Source: Rugamonas aquatica (GTDB lineage Bacteria > Pseudomonadota > Gammaproteobacteria > Burkholderiales > Burkholderiaceae_D). From it: a stretch of 64,000 bases of DNA. The stretch spans positions 372,001-436,000 of the forward strand of contig NZ_WHUG01000005.1 of assembly GCF_009380215.1 (NCBI RefSeq). Direction: 5' to 3'. Under the pieces are notes generated by a model that saw nothing but the letters and a program-made list of their open reading frames with translations, searched no databases and was not told where the DNA came from. The translations under genes were made by a program, and so were the position numbers. Positions within the stretch are counted from its first letter, which is position 1, and the number at the start of each line of letters is the position of its first letter. Positions 36,726 through 45,442 of this stretch are shown one piece after another.

Positions 36726-38044
36726 GGTTTTTTTATTGATGGGGCGAAGGGAGTAGGCGGAACGCTGGCGTTCATCCATTTGATGACGGTTTGCTGCGGC
36801 TCGTACGGCACGCTGCCGAACAGGCGGAACAGGTTTTCAATCTCGGCCAGCGAGGCGGCGTTGAAATCGAGCTTGGGGATCTTCGCGCCGGGGGCGTTCG
36901 TCACCAGGCCCCAGGTGCCTTTGCCCTGGCCGCCCTGATTGGTCAGCAGCTTGTAGGACCAGGCGGTCGAGGCCCAGCCGTTGGCGACGTAGGTGTCGTA
37001 GGTGGCGCGCGTGACCTGGCCGCCCAGCTCCGGCCCCAGGAGGGCCCAGGGCTGGAACTCGCCGATGAAGTAGGCGGTGTTCAGTTGCTGCTGTTGCGCC
37101 TTCCACGCGCAGACGCCGCCCTTGCCCGCATCGGCGCCATGACCGCATTGCAGCCAGTCGCGGTGGACATCGGCGCCCGGCTTGCCCCAGCCGAAGTGGC
37201 CGGGATACGGATGCATCTCGAAGGCGACATTCACCTGTCCGTGCTCGGACGGTTTGCCGTAGGCGTCTATGCCCTTGCTGTGGCCGGGCAGGATGATGAC
37301 GTGGTTGGGATCGACCTTGCGGATCTCGCGGTACAGCGTGCCCATGACCACGGCCAGGTTTTCCGGCGTCGTGCCCCACGGTTCATTGAGGATGCTGTAG
37401 CCGGCCACCGCGCCGCGGTCCTTGTAGCGCGCGGCGATCTGCTGCCACAGCCAGATGGTGCGGGCCTGGTAATCGGGCGTGTCCCAGTATTTGTTCTTGC
37501 CGGCGCAGCCGCTGTGGTGCTCCCAGCCCTGCGAGCCGACCGCGCCGTGCAGGTCGAGGATCACGTAGATGCCGCGCTGCTCGGCTTCATCGATCGCGTT
37601 GTCGAGATAGCGCCAGGCGTCGGCGCGCAGGTGGCGCGGGTTCTTTTCATCTTCCACCACGCTGTAGATGAAGGGCAGGCGCACCAGGTTCAGCTTCATC
37701 TTCGGCAGCATGTCCCAGTCGCGCGAAGTGATCCAGTTGTCGCGGTACAGCGCGTACAGGCGTTCGCGCTCGGCGTAGCCGAAGCGGCGGTCCAGCACCG
37801 CCTCCAGCTTGCACTGGTCGTCGATGCCGGCGCTGCCCTGCCCCATCATCCAGAACTCCTGGATCAGGTAGTTGCCCAGGTTGACGCCGCGCAGCGCCGG
37901 CTGGCTGCCGTCGGCCGCCAGCCACTGCGTGCCTTCGGTGTGCAGCATCGGCAGAGCCGGCGCGGGGGCTTGCGCCCGCGCCGCCGCGCCGCCCAGCAAG
38001 GCCGCCGCCAGCCGGACCGTACCCAGCAATCTTGTAGTGACCAT
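36722..38044 (-). CDS. exported glycoside hydrolase family 5 (exo-beta-1,3-glucanase-like)
   Basis: A 440-residue protein with a signal peptide ending near AARAQA. The GH5 barrel shows LRGVNLGNYLIQEFW, the acid/base glutamate in SILNEPWG and the nucleophile glutamate in YFIGEFQPW. The GVNLGNYL signature and overall plan resemble yeast Exg-type exo-beta-1,3-glucanases (GH5_9 group) more than endocellulases. It is the first structural gene of the cluster. A LacI-type operator lies 18 bases before its GGAGA-preceded ATG at 38044. Confidence 0.85.
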   Translation of the reverse strand: MVTTRLLGTVRLAAALLGGAAARAQAPAPALPMLHTEGTQWLAADGSQPALRGVNLGNYLIQEFWMMGQGSAGIDDQCKLEAVLDRRFGYAERERLYALYRDNWITSRDWDMLPKMKLNLVRLPFIYSVVEDEKNPRHLRADAWRYLDNAIDEAEQRGIYVILDLHGAVGSQGWEHHSGCAGKNKYWDTPDYQARTIWLWQQIAARYKDRGAVAGYSILNEPWGTTPENLAVVMGTLYREIRKVDPNHVIILPGHSKGIDAYGKPSEHGQVNVAFEMHPYPGHFGWGKPGADVHRDWLQCGHGADAGKGGVCAWKAQQQQLNTAYFIGEFQPWALLGPELGGQVTRATYDTYVANGWASTAWSYKLLTNQGGQGKGTWGLVTNAPGAKIPKLDFNAASLAEIENLFRLFGSVPYEPQQTVIKWMNASVPPTPFAPSIKKP

Positions 38045-38061
38045 CCCCGCGTCTCCGTATG

Positions 38062-38075
38062 TGGAATCGTTTCCA
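38062..38075 (-). promoter_or_regulatory. LacI-family operator before GH5
   Basis: TGGAATCGTTTCCA is a 14-base near-palindrome with the central CG typical of LacI/PurR-type operators (TGGAAACGTTTCCA with one change). It lies between the regulator gene and the GH5 start, overlapping the likely promoter. Confidence 0.75.
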
Positions 38076-38121
38076 ATATACACCAAAAAAAGAGCGTGCG
38101 ACCAGCGCACACCCTCATTCT

Positions 38122-39147
38122 TTACGCCTTTTTACCGCCGTCCTGCGCCGGCCCCAGCGAGGCCCGCTGCGTCACATGCAGCGCATACTCGCGCTGCACC
38201 GGACGCGCCAGCTCATAACAGTGATTGAGCAGGTAATTCAAGCCGTTCAAGGTCATCTCGCTCCACGGGATATGCACGCTGGTCAGGCGCGGCGCGGTGA
38301 ATTCCGCGCTGTGCGTATCGTCGTAGCCGAGCACCGACACCTGCTCCGGCACCGCCACCCCGGCCTGCTGGAAGCAGGACAAGGCGCCCACCGCCATCTC
38401 GTCATTGGCGCAGAACACCGCCGTGTATTCGTATCCCGACGCCATCAGCTGCTCGGCGCAAGCCCAGCCACCCTCCGGCGAAAACTGTCCATCCTCCATC
38501 CACACCGAGGCCGTATCGATGCCCGCCGCCGCCAGCTCCGCCATGAAACCGGCGATGCGCTGCTGGTTGTCCGGCGCGCTGGCGCGGCCGGCGATCACCG
38601 CGATGCGGCGATGGCCCTGCTCCAGCAAGGTGCGCGCCGCCAGGCGGCCGCCGGCCTCATGGTCGACGGTGAAGCATTGCCCGGCGATGCTGGCGAAGGC
38701 GTGGTTGATCACCACCACCCGCTGCTGGAACGGTCCCAGCGCGACAAAATCCTCGTCCTCCAGCGCATTGCTCATCACGATCAAGCCGTCGCTGCCGCGT
38801 TCGATCAGGAAGTTCACGCCCTCGATCGCCTGCTGCCGCGCATCGCCCTCGCCGACGCCGAAGGCCACCACCATGTTCAGGCCGGCGGCCCGCAGCGCGG
38901 TGTAGATCGACTGCAGGATAGGCGTGTAAAACGTCCCGCTCAGATAGGGGATGTAGACCCCGATCATCTGCGAACTGCCCGACAGCAGCGTACGCGCCGC
39001 GTGCGAGGGGCGGAACTCCAGCTCGTCGATCGCCGCGCGCACTTTTTCCAGCGTCGCCTGCGAGACCGAACCCTTGCCGCTGATCACGCGCGACGCGGTG
39101 CCCAGCCCTACTCCCGCCAGGCGGGCCACATCTTTGATGGTTGCCAC
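38122..39147 (-). CDS. LacI family transcriptional regulator of beta-glucan cluster
   Basis: A 341-residue repressor with the LacI helix-turn-helix and hinge (IKDVARLAGVGLGTASRVISG; SHAARTLLSG) and a sugar-binding periplasmic-like core (DGLIVMS, FTVDHEAGGRLAA, AVFCANDEMAVGAL). The start is GTG, preceded by GGGGA. The hinge leucine needed for minor-groove insertion at a central CpG is present, matching the CG-centred operators found on either side of the gene. It probably represses the GH5-GH1-GH3-permease operon and the binding-protein gene until a beta-glucoside binds. Confidence 0.92.
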   Translation of the reverse strand: MATIKDVARLAGVGLGTASRVISGKGSVSQATLEKVRAAIDELEFRPSHAARTLLSGSSQMIGVYIPYLSGTFYTPILQSIYTALRAAGLNMVVAFGVGEGDARQQAIEGVNFLIERGSDGLIVMSNALEDEDFVALGPFQQRVVVINHAFASIAGQCFTVDHEAGGRLAARTLLEQGHRRIAVIAGRASAPDNQQRIAGFMAELAAAGIDTASVWMEDGQFSPEGGWACAEQLMASGYEYTAVFCANDEMAVGALSCFQQAGVAVPEQVSVLGYDDTHSAEFTAPRLTSVHIPWSEMTLNGLNYLLNHCYELARPVQREYALHVTQRASLGPAQDGGKKA

Positions 39148-39222
39148 AAGTCCCCTTATCCGTTCAGTCTATGCGGCGGCAAGCATACCCCATGGCATAC
39201 GGCGGTGACAAGCGTGGCGGCG

Positions 39223-40476
39223 TCAGTCGCGCAGCGCGGCGGCGATGCTTTTCTGCGCCTTCTCGACCGGCATCTTGGTGTTCCAGAACGCCGTCAGCAC
39301 ATCCTGCAGCGCGCCGTTCTGGTCCGGCGTCAGGAACACTTCGATCATGCCGACCTGGCGCGACTTGTCCTTCATGATCGCCATGCCGGCCTGGGCGCAG
39401 GCGTCCATCGACGCCACATCGATATCGCTGCGCACCGGCAGCGAACCTTTGAGCTTGCTGAACTCCAGCTGCGCGGCCGGCGCCAGCATGGACGTGGCCA
39501 GCAGCTTCTGCGCCTTGACGGCGTCGGCGTTGGTGGTTTTCGGGAAGACGAAGGCGTCGCCCTGGATCAGATAGGGCACGGCCGGGCCGAGGCCGGCGAT
39601 GCAGCCGTAATCCTTGCCGGCGGTCTGCCTGGCGGCGGCGAATTCGCCCTTGGCCCAGTCGCCCATGATCTGCACCCCGGCCTTGCCGCTGATGAGCATG
39701 GCGGTGGCGTCGTTCCAGTTGCGGTTGGGCGAGCCGGCGTCGACATAGCTTTGCAGGCGCTTGAAAGCGACCAGCACTTTCCTGAACGCTTCCGAGTTCA
39801 GCGCCTTGGGGTCGCGGTCGCGCAGCACCTGCAGGTACAGCTGCTTGCCGCCGACATTGGCCAGCATGGCCTGGAACAGGATGTTTTCCTGCCACGGCTG
39901 GCCGCCGTGGGCCAGGCCGACCACGCCGGCCGCCTTCAGCTGGTCCAGCGCGGCGAACAGTTCGTCGGGCGTGGCCGGCTCTTTGGCGATGCCGGCCTTC
40001 TTGAACGCCGCCTTCGAATACCAGATCCAGGTCGACATGTGGATGTCCACCGGCAACGCATAGTAGTGGCCGTTGACGCGGATGACGTCGAGCATGGGGC
40101 CGGGCATCAGCTGGTCCCAGTGGTCGCGCGCGGCGATGTCGTCGACGTTGTTGAGCGAGCCCTGATCGATCAGGTCGCGGAATTGCTTGGTGGTGTTGAA
40201 CTGGGCGGCGGTGGGCGGATTGCCGCCGACGATGCGGTTGATCGCCACGGCCTTGGCCTGGTCGGCGCCGGCCACGGCCGTGTCGACCCAGACGCCGCCG
40301 GCGGCGCGATAAGCCTCGGCGAATTTGCGCACGGCGGCCGACTCGCTGCTGGAAGTCCACCAGTGCATCACCTCGGCCCTGGGGCCGGCCGGCGCGGCCG
40401 CCTGCGCGGCGCCCGCCGTCAGCACCCATGCCGCCAGCCATGCGGCGGCCAGGCCGCCCCTACCCTGCTTAATCAT
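39223..40476 (-). CDS. sugar ABC transporter substrate-binding protein (orphan)
   Basis: A 417-residue family-1 extracellular solute-binding protein with a signal peptide (AAWLAAWVLTAGAAQAAAP). Conserved features include VMHWWTSSSE, YALPVDIHMSTWIWYSKAAF, GKAGVQIMGDWAKGEF and LIQGDAFVFPKT. It should bind oligosaccharides in the periplasm. The ATG at 40476 follows a strong AAGGAG. The gene lies upstream of the LacI gene on the same strand and has its own LacI-type operator 150 bases before the start, but no membrane or ATPase subunits are nearby, so its permease must be elsewhere or lost. Confidence 0.88.
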   Translation of the reverse strand: MIKQGRGGLAAAWLAAWVLTAGAAQAAAPAGPRAEVMHWWTSSSESAAVRKFAEAYRAAGGVWVDTAVAGADQAKAVAINRIVGGNPPTAAQFNTTKQFRDLIDQGSLNNVDDIAARDHWDQLMPGPMLDVIRVNGHYYALPVDIHMSTWIWYSKAAFKKAGIAKEPATPDELFAALDQLKAAGVVGLAHGGQPWQENILFQAMLANVGGKQLYLQVLRDRDPKALNSEAFRKVLVAFKRLQSYVDAGSPNRNWNDATAMLISGKAGVQIMGDWAKGEFAAARQTAGKDYGCIAGLGPAVPYLIQGDAFVFPKTTNADAVKAQKLLATSMLAPAAQLEFSKLKGSLPVRSDIDVASMDACAQAGMAIMKDKSRQVGMIEVFLTPDQNGALQDVLTAFWNTKMPVEKAQKSIAAALRD

Positions 40477-40626
40477 CCTGTCTCCTTGAACGCCGATGTA
40501 TCCCGGCGCTTGATTATGCATGAGCGCAGCCCGCCCCGTCCCGGTAAAAAATCCGGCGCCGCCCAGGGCGCCGGCAACTTCGATACGAAGAGACGAGGGG
40601 TGCGCGTCATGAAGAAACGCATGAAT

Positions 40627-40640
40627 TGGAAACGTTACCA
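40627..40640 (-). promoter_or_regulatory. LacI-family operator before sugar-binding protein gene
   Basis: TGGAAACGTTACCA matches the CG-centred palindrome found before the GH5 gene with one base different from perfect symmetry. It is 150 bases upstream of the binding-protein ATG, so the two transcription units probably share one repressor. Confidence 0.75.
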
Positions 40641-40693
40641 ATCCATGTGGACGAATATAGCATTCATTGTTTTTGAGTGTCAACCGTAATTGG

Positions 40694-40721
40694 CGGAGCA
40701 GTGCCGGCCGGCCCTGCTCCG
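40694..40721 (-). terminator. hairpin downstream of VOC gene
   Basis: CGGAGCAG and CTGCTCCG pair perfectly around an inner GCCGGCCGGC. It immediately follows the VOC gene stop region; no strong T-run is seen. Confidence 0.55.
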
Positions 40722-40731
40722 TCAATCAGGC

Positions 40732-41103
40732 TTACTCGCCTTCGCGCACAAACACGCGCAGGCGGTGGCCGTCGCGGTCGACGGCGACGAAGGTGTAGCC
40801 GAAGTCCATCGCCACCGGACGCTGGGCGATGGCGACGCCGCGCGCCGACCAGTCGGCATACATGTCGTTGACCACCGTGCGGTCGGCCACGCTGATGCAC
40901 AGCTCGCTGCCGCCGCCCGAGGCCAGCGCCTTCGGCTCGACCGTGTGACGCGACCACAGGCCCAGCCTCAGGCCATTCTCCAGCATGAACAGCGAGAAGG
41001 TCGGCGCGGTATCCACCGGCTGCTGGCCCAGCAGGTCGGCGTAGAAGGCGGCGCTGGCGACCGGATCGTCGACGTACAGCAAGACATAGTTAGGGCTGAT
41101 CAT
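40732..41103 (-). CDS. VOC family protein (glyoxalase/bleomycin-resistance fold)
   Basis: A 123-residue single-module vicinal-oxygen-chelate protein: MISPNYVLLYVDDPVASAAFYADLLG at the start (first beta-alpha unit), then FMLENGLRLGLW and a C-terminal FTFVAVDRDGHRLRVF-type strand. Members act as dioxygenases, isomerases or drug-binding proteins as dimers. AGGAG precedes the ATG. The gene stands alone between the sugar cluster and the Tad-like pair. The substrate is not predictable. Confidence 0.8.
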   Translation of the reverse strand: MISPNYVLLYVDDPVASAAFYADLLGQQPVDTAPTFSLFMLENGLRLGLWSRHTVEPKALASGGGSELCISVADRTVVNDMYADWSARGVAIAQRPVAMDFGYTFVAVDRDGHRLRVFVREGE

Positions 41104-41273
41104 GAATGTTCTCCTGGTGGGTTAGCGCGGCGCTCATTTCCGGCGCCGCATGAACACCATGGTAAGACCAGGCTGTGACAGTTTCTGTCAGGAGCGTGGC
41201 GCTTGCCTTCGATCAAATTCGAATATTTCCATGTGGATAGAATCGAGCGGTATCGACCACCAGGAGGCCGCGC

Positions 41274-42737
41274 ATGGACACCCACCGCCGCAGGCCGCGC
41301 CGGCAGCGCGGCGCGTTTGCCATGATGTTCGGCATAGCCCTGCTCGGCCTGCTGCTATTTGTCGGCATGGCGCTCGACCTCGGGCAGCTGTACAACCGCA
41401 AGGCCGAGCTGCAGCTGCTGGCCGACGCCACCGCGCTGGCCGCCGCGCGCGAGCTCAACGGAACCGCGAGCGGTGTCGCCAGCGCGCTGACCAAGGCGGC
41501 CACGGCGGCCAGCGAGCTGCATTACCAGCACGGCCAGCTGAGCTTCACCTGGTCCAGCGCCGCCCTGCGCTTCAGCGCGACGCCGGACGCCGCCGGGCCG
41601 TGGATGGACGCCGCCAGCGCCCAGGGCGCGCCGGACGGCCTGCTGTACGTGCGCGCCGACACCAGCGCGCTGAACGCCGCCTACGGCCAGGTCGCGACCG
41701 TGTTCATGCGCGCGCTATCGAGCACGCTGGCCAACGTCGCCACCTCGGCCAGCGCCACCGCCGGACGGCTGACCATCGCCGCCACCCCGCTGGCCGTGTG
41801 CGCGCTGTCGGCCACGCCGGCCGCCGCGCGCCTCAACCCCGGCCCGCCGGCGCAGAACGAACTGGTCGAATACGGCTTCCGGCGCGGCGTCGCCTACGAC
41901 CTGATGCGGCTCAACGCCAGCGGCCTGACCGCGGAACACTTCGTCATCGATCCGCTGTCGCCGCCCGGCGCCGCCGGCAGCGCCGCCAACACCGCCGACA
42001 GCGTGACCGGCCCCTATGTGTGCAGCGGCACGCTGCAAATCCCGCGCCTGCAGGGCGGCGCCGTCACGGTGACGCGCGGCTTCCCGCTTGCCACGCTGTA
42101 CCAGCAGCTCAACTCGCGCTTCGACCAGTACACGGGCGGCGCCTGCAGCGCCAACGGCGCACCGCCCGACGCCAACATCAAGGCTTATGCCTACGCAACG
42201 ATCACCTGGATGAGCACGCCGCGCACCATGCAGTCGGCGAAATCGTACAGCGACGCCGGCCACAACAAACTGTGGACCGTGGCCGATCCGCTGCCCTCGC
42301 CGGCCGGCACCGTGAACGCCGACTACGGCGCCTTGTGGTCCTACGCCAGGGCCGTGCCCTACAGCGCCTACACGCCCGGCGCGGCCGAGCCGGCGGGCGG
42401 CTATACCCCGTTCGCGGCCTCCGCCTGGGTCCAGCTGTACTCGCCCGGCGCGCCGGCGGCGCCCGGCTATCCGGCGCTGCCGCCCTACCAGGCGCTGGGC
42501 GGCGCCAACTTCCAGGCGCCGTCCAGCGCCAATCTGCCGGGACAGCGCCTGCGCCGCGTGCTCAACGTGGCCTTGCTGGCCTGCCCGGTGGCGGGCGGCG
42601 GCACCGTCGGCGCCAACGTGCTGGCGGTCGGCAAGTTCTTCATGACCGTGCCCGCCACCGCCACCGCGCTGCACGCCGAATTCGCCGGCGCCGTGCCGGA
42701 CCAGGCGCTGGGCGGCGCCATCGAGCTGCTGCCATGA
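41274..42737 (+). CDS. TadG-like pilus assembly protein
   Basis: A 487-residue protein with the N-terminal TadE/G signature: basic start, RQRGAFAMMFGIALLGLLLFVGMALDLG membrane segment, then YNRKAELQLLADATALAAARELNG, the classical 'pseudopilin plus QNAADAAALAAA' motif. The remainder is periplasmic, rich in Ala, Gly, Pro and Ser with several cysteines. Related proteins are accessory minor pseudopilins of the Flp/Tad pilus. AGGAGG lies eight bases before the ATG. It is coupled to the following TadE-like gene by an ATGA overlap. No tadA-D or flp genes are in the window, so its machinery is elsewhere. Confidence 0.8.
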   Translation: MDTHRRRPRRQRGAFAMMFGIALLGLLLFVGMALDLGQLYNRKAELQLLADATALAAARELNGTASGVASALTKAATAASELHYQHGQLSFTWSSAALRFSATPDAAGPWMDAASAQGAPDGLLYVRADTSALNAAYGQVATVFMRALSSTLANVATSASATAGRLTIAATPLAVCALSATPAAARLNPGPPAQNELVEYGFRRGVAYDLMRLNASGLTAEHFVIDPLSPPGAAGSAANTADSVTGPYVCSGTLQIPRLQGGAVTVTRGFPLATLYQQLNSRFDQYTGGACSANGAPPDANIKAYAYATITWMSTPRTMQSAKSYSDAGHNKLWTVADPLPSPAGTVNADYGALWSYARAVPYSAYTPGAAEPAGGYTPFAASAWVQLYSPGAPAAPGYPALPPYQALGGANFQAPSSANLPGQRLRRVLNVALLACPVAGGGTVGANVLAVGKFFMTVPATATALHAEFAGAVPDQALGGAIELLP

Positions 42738-43303
42738 AGACGCGCGGCGCCGTCACGGTGGAGTTCAGCCTGATCTCCCTGGTGTTTTTTACGCTGCTGT
42801 ACGCGGTGATGGAAGTGGCGCGCGCGGTGTACCTGCTCAACACGCTGCAAGAGGTGACGCGCCGCGCCGCCGCGATGGCCGCCGTGAGCGACTTCAGCAG
42901 CGTGAGCGTGATGGACCAGGTGCGCCAGAAGGCGCTGCTGCGCACCGGGCCCGGCACGCTGATGATGGGGCAGCCGGTGAGCGACGCCCGTGTGCAGATC
43001 GACTACCTGGCGCTGACGCGCGCCGGCAACGGCGCCCTGACGCTGACGCCCATCCCCACCGGCAGCCTGCCGGCCTGCGTGGCGCGCGCGCGCCTGAACT
43101 GCATCGCCGACCCGAACGGCGCCAGCTGCATCCGCTTCGTGCGCGCGCGGGTGTGCGCGGCCAACGGCAACGGCGGCTGCGACGCGCTGGCCTACCAGAC
43201 CATGGTGCCGCTGGTCAGCCTGCCCGGCGCGCTGCCGCTGGCGACCACGATCGTCAAGGCCGAGTCGCTGGGCCTGCAGCCGGGCAGTCCGCTATGTCCC
43301 TGA
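42734..43303 (+). CDS. TadE-like pseudopilin
   Basis: A 189-residue protein starting KTRGAVTVEFSLISLVFFTLLYAVMEVARAVY in spirit: short basic leader, the GAVTVEF pseudopilin-like signature with the conserved glutamate, one hydrophobic helix, then NTLQEVTRRAAAMAAV and a periplasmic domain with paired cysteines. It starts inside the stop of the TadG-like gene (ATGA). Together they form a minor-pseudopilin pair of Tad type. Confidence 0.8.
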   Translation: MKTRGAVTVEFSLISLVFFTLLYAVMEVARAVYLLNTLQEVTRRAAAMAAVSDFSSVSVMDQVRQKALLRTGPGTLMMGQPVSDARVQIDYLALTRAGNGALTLTPIPTGSLPACVARARLNCIADPNGASCIRFVRARVCAANGNGGCDALAYQTMVPLVSLPGALPLATTIVKAESLGLQPGSPLCP

Positions 43304-43307
43304 GCGC

Positions 43308-43631
43308 TTACTCCAGTTTCCACACATATTCCATGGTCTGCCACTGCTCGCCGCCGGGCGCCTGGAATTTGCACTTGGTGATGCTGGTGGAGGCGGCCTT
43401 GTCCAGGTTCTTGAAGCCGCTGGACTTGCTCACTTTGGACTCCAGCACCTTGCCGTCGGCCGCCAGCTTCAGGCTCAGCACCACAGTGCCTTTTTCTTCA
43501 TTCATCAGCGAGGCCTTGGGATACTCGATCACGCAGGGCACCTTGGGGTCGAGCGTAGCCATCTTGTCGGCGGCGAAGGCCGGCAGCGATGCCGACAGCA
43601 AACTGAGCGCAGCAATGGCGAGACGTTTCAT
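43308..43631 (-). CDS. small secreted TonB C-terminal-like protein
   Basis: A 107-residue protein with a cleavable signal peptide (MKRLAIAALSLLSASLPAFA) and a TonB-C-type domain: YPKASLMNEEKGTVVLSLKLAADGKVLESKVSKSSGFKNLDKAA-like pattern with strand, GKV and helix. It lacks the membrane anchor and proline-rich linker of true TonB, so it is a free periplasmic domain and may bind an outer-membrane receptor or cell wall. AAGGAA precedes the ATG. It converges on the TadE-like gene with a four-base gap. Confidence 0.78.
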   Translation of the reverse strand: MKRLAIAALSLLSASLPAFAADKMATLDPKVPCVIEYPKASLMNEEKGTVVLSLKLAADGKVLESKVSKSSGFKNLDKAASTSITKCKFQAPGGEQWQTMEYVWKLE

Positions 43632-43892
43632 GGGCGTTCCTTATGGTGAGGTAAATGGAATGAACTCTGCCTGCCGCAGCGACGGGATCGCCGCCGCTGT
43701 AAGCACTTCGATCCTACGCCTGGCCGCCTGCGCCTGTCGATGCCGGCAAGCCACAGTGTTGCTTTCCTGCAAAAATCCGCAGCGCCTGACGCGGCCGATC
43801 CGGATGCTGCCCAGAATCCAATGGCGCATCCGGCGGGCAACGTATATGCTGGTGCTGAGCACCGTGACCATCCACGCACAAAGTACCTGACC

Positions 43893-44606
43893 ATGCGGCG
43901 CAGCACCTTCCTACGGCTGGCATTACTGCCCTGGTTCCCCGCCGCCTACCCAGCAGCGCCCGGGAAGCCGGTCATCAACATCTCCACGCTGCTGGGCGTC
44001 GACCCCGCCACCGAAATCGCCGAACAAGTGCTGCGCGAAGCCTACGACAGGCTGGGCTATCAGCTGGCGGTGCACCGCCTGCCGGGCGAACGCACGCTGA
44101 TCTACGCCAACGAAGGCCGCATGGACGGCGAGCTGTATCGCAAGCTGGGCATGGACCAGACCTACGGCAATCTGCTGATCGTGCCGGTGCCGTTGCTGAC
44201 CTATGAAATCGTCGTGTTCACCCACGGCACCAGCTTCCTCGTCAACGGCTGGGAGAGCCTGCGGCCGTTCACCATCGGCCACGTGCGCGGGATCAAGATC
44301 GTGCAGGAGAACACCGCCGGCATGCGGACCGAGGCGGTACCGACGATGGAACAGGCCTTCCAGAAAATGATGGTGGGCCGGACCGACATCGTGGTCGGCA
44401 ACCGCCTGTCCGGCATAGCGGTCGTCAAGAGCCTGAAGCTGGACGAGGTGCATGTGCTCAGTCCACCGCTGGCCTCGTTCCCGGTGTACCACTACCTGCA
44501 CAAGAAGCACGAGGATCTGGTGCCCCGGCTGTCCGGCGTGCTGCGCCAGATGCGGGCTGAAAAAGTCATCGAAGCCATACAGCAGCGCGTCGCGCCCGGC
44601 ACCTAG
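43893..44606 (+). CDS. periplasmic amino-acid-type substrate-binding protein
   Basis: A 237-residue protein with an N-terminal hydrophobic leader (RRSTFLRLALLPWFPAAYPAAP) and an SBP family 3-like domain (VLREAYDRLGYQLAVHRLPGER, GRMDGELYRK, TIGHVRGIKIV, MVGRTDIVVGNRLSG). No transport partners are nearby; related stand-alone proteins occur in many Burkholderiales as solute sensors. Its TAG overlaps the stop of the converging MarR gene in a CTAG. Ligand unknown. Confidence 0.75.
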   Translation: MRRSTFLRLALLPWFPAAYPAAPGKPVINISTLLGVDPATEIAEQVLREAYDRLGYQLAVHRLPGERTLIYANEGRMDGELYRKLGMDQTYGNLLIVPVPLLTYEIVVFTHGTSFLVNGWESLRPFTIGHVRGIKIVQENTAGMRTEAVPTMEQAFQKMMVGRTDIVVGNRLSGIAVVKSLKLDEVHVLSPPLASFPVYHYLHKKHEDLVPRLSGVLRQMRAEKVIEAIQQRVAPGT

Positions 44607-45016
44607 CCGGCGCCGGTCTCGCCCTGCGCCGACAACAACTGCTCGCCGCCATGCTCCGCCAGCGCCGCATCGAGCGCGCTTTCGTAGTCGGGTAGCGCGC
44701 GTTGGAGGCGCGCGCGCCCTTCGCTGGTCAGCACCGTGTAGACCCCGCGCTTGTCCGCGGGGCAGAGATCGCGGATCGTCAGACTGTCACGCTCCAGACG
44801 CTCGACCAGGCGCGAAACCGAGCTCTGGTTCAGACGCAGATGCGCGGCCAGTTCCTGCATGCGCAGCTCGGATTTCGGCGAGCGGGCCAGCACTTCCAAC
44901 GCGCGATATTCCGACAGGCCGATGCCATGGCGGGCTTGAAGAACCGAAGCAAGGGCGGACTCAACATTGGCGACCACTTGGGTCAGGTTGAGCCATGAAT
45001 CGCTTCTCTTTAACAT
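44603..45016 (-). CDS. MarR family transcriptional regulator
   Basis: A 137-residue winged-helix regulator: helix-turn-helix in MQELAAHLRLNQSSVSRLVERLERD and the wing in PADKRGVYTVLTSEGRARLQ. The ATG at 45016 is chosen; a TTG 21 bases further upstream is possible. It is the last gene of an operon after two small multidrug-resistance genes, 46 bases downstream of the second. A 16-base palindrome before the first gene is the probable operator, giving a self-regulated efflux operon induced by the pump substrate. Confidence 0.9.
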   Translation of the reverse strand: MLKRSDSWLNLTQVVANVESALASVLQARHGIGLSEYRALEVLARSPKSELRMQELAAHLRLNQSSVSRLVERLERDSLTIRDLCPADKRGVYTVLTSEGRARLQRALPDYESALDAALAEHGGEQLLSAQGETGAG

Positions 45017-45062
45017 AAACCAGTCCGTAGTTTCCAATAAGAAATTGCCGGACTATTTTACA

Positions 45063-45428
45063 TCACGGGTTCCTGCGCGCCTGGAGTTTCTCACTGTCCG
45101 CCAGCTTCAGCCAGACGACGCCGGCGATGATGAGCGCCAGCCAAAACACCTGGATCAGCGCAAGCGATTGGCCGAACAGAACGCTGCCAAAAACCGCCGC
45201 GCCGACCGCGCCTATGCCGGCCCACACCGCATAGCCTATCCCGACATCGATGGTCTTCAGGGCCACGCTGAGCGCATACAGCGTCAGCAGGAAAAACACG
45301 ACGGCCGAGATCGACCAGCCCGGCAAGGTGAAGGCCTTGCTGCCGCCCACGCTGAGCGCATAGCCGATCTCGAAGACGCCGGCCAGCAGCAGCATGAGCC
45401 ATGCGCGTTGATTGTCAGTTGTAGTCAT
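45063..45428 (-). CDS. SMR family transporter, second subunit
   Basis: A 121-residue four-helix SMR protein with the conserved membrane glutamate in LLLAGVFEIGYALSVGG (Glu about 22) and the GIGYAVWAGIGAVGAAVFG motif. It follows another SMR gene with 14 bases between. Paired SMR genes such as ykkCD and ebrAB form heterodimeric pumps. AAGGAA precedes the ATG at 45428. Possible substrates are quaternary ammonium compounds or guanidinium. Confidence 0.9.
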   Translation of the reverse strand: MTTTDNQRAWLMLLLAGVFEIGYALSVGGSKAFTLPGWSISAVVFFLLTLYALSVALKTIDVGIGYAVWAGIGAVGAAVFGSVLFGQSLALIQVFWLALIIAGVVWLKLADSEKLQARRNP

Positions 45429-45442
45429 GATGGTTGCTTTCC

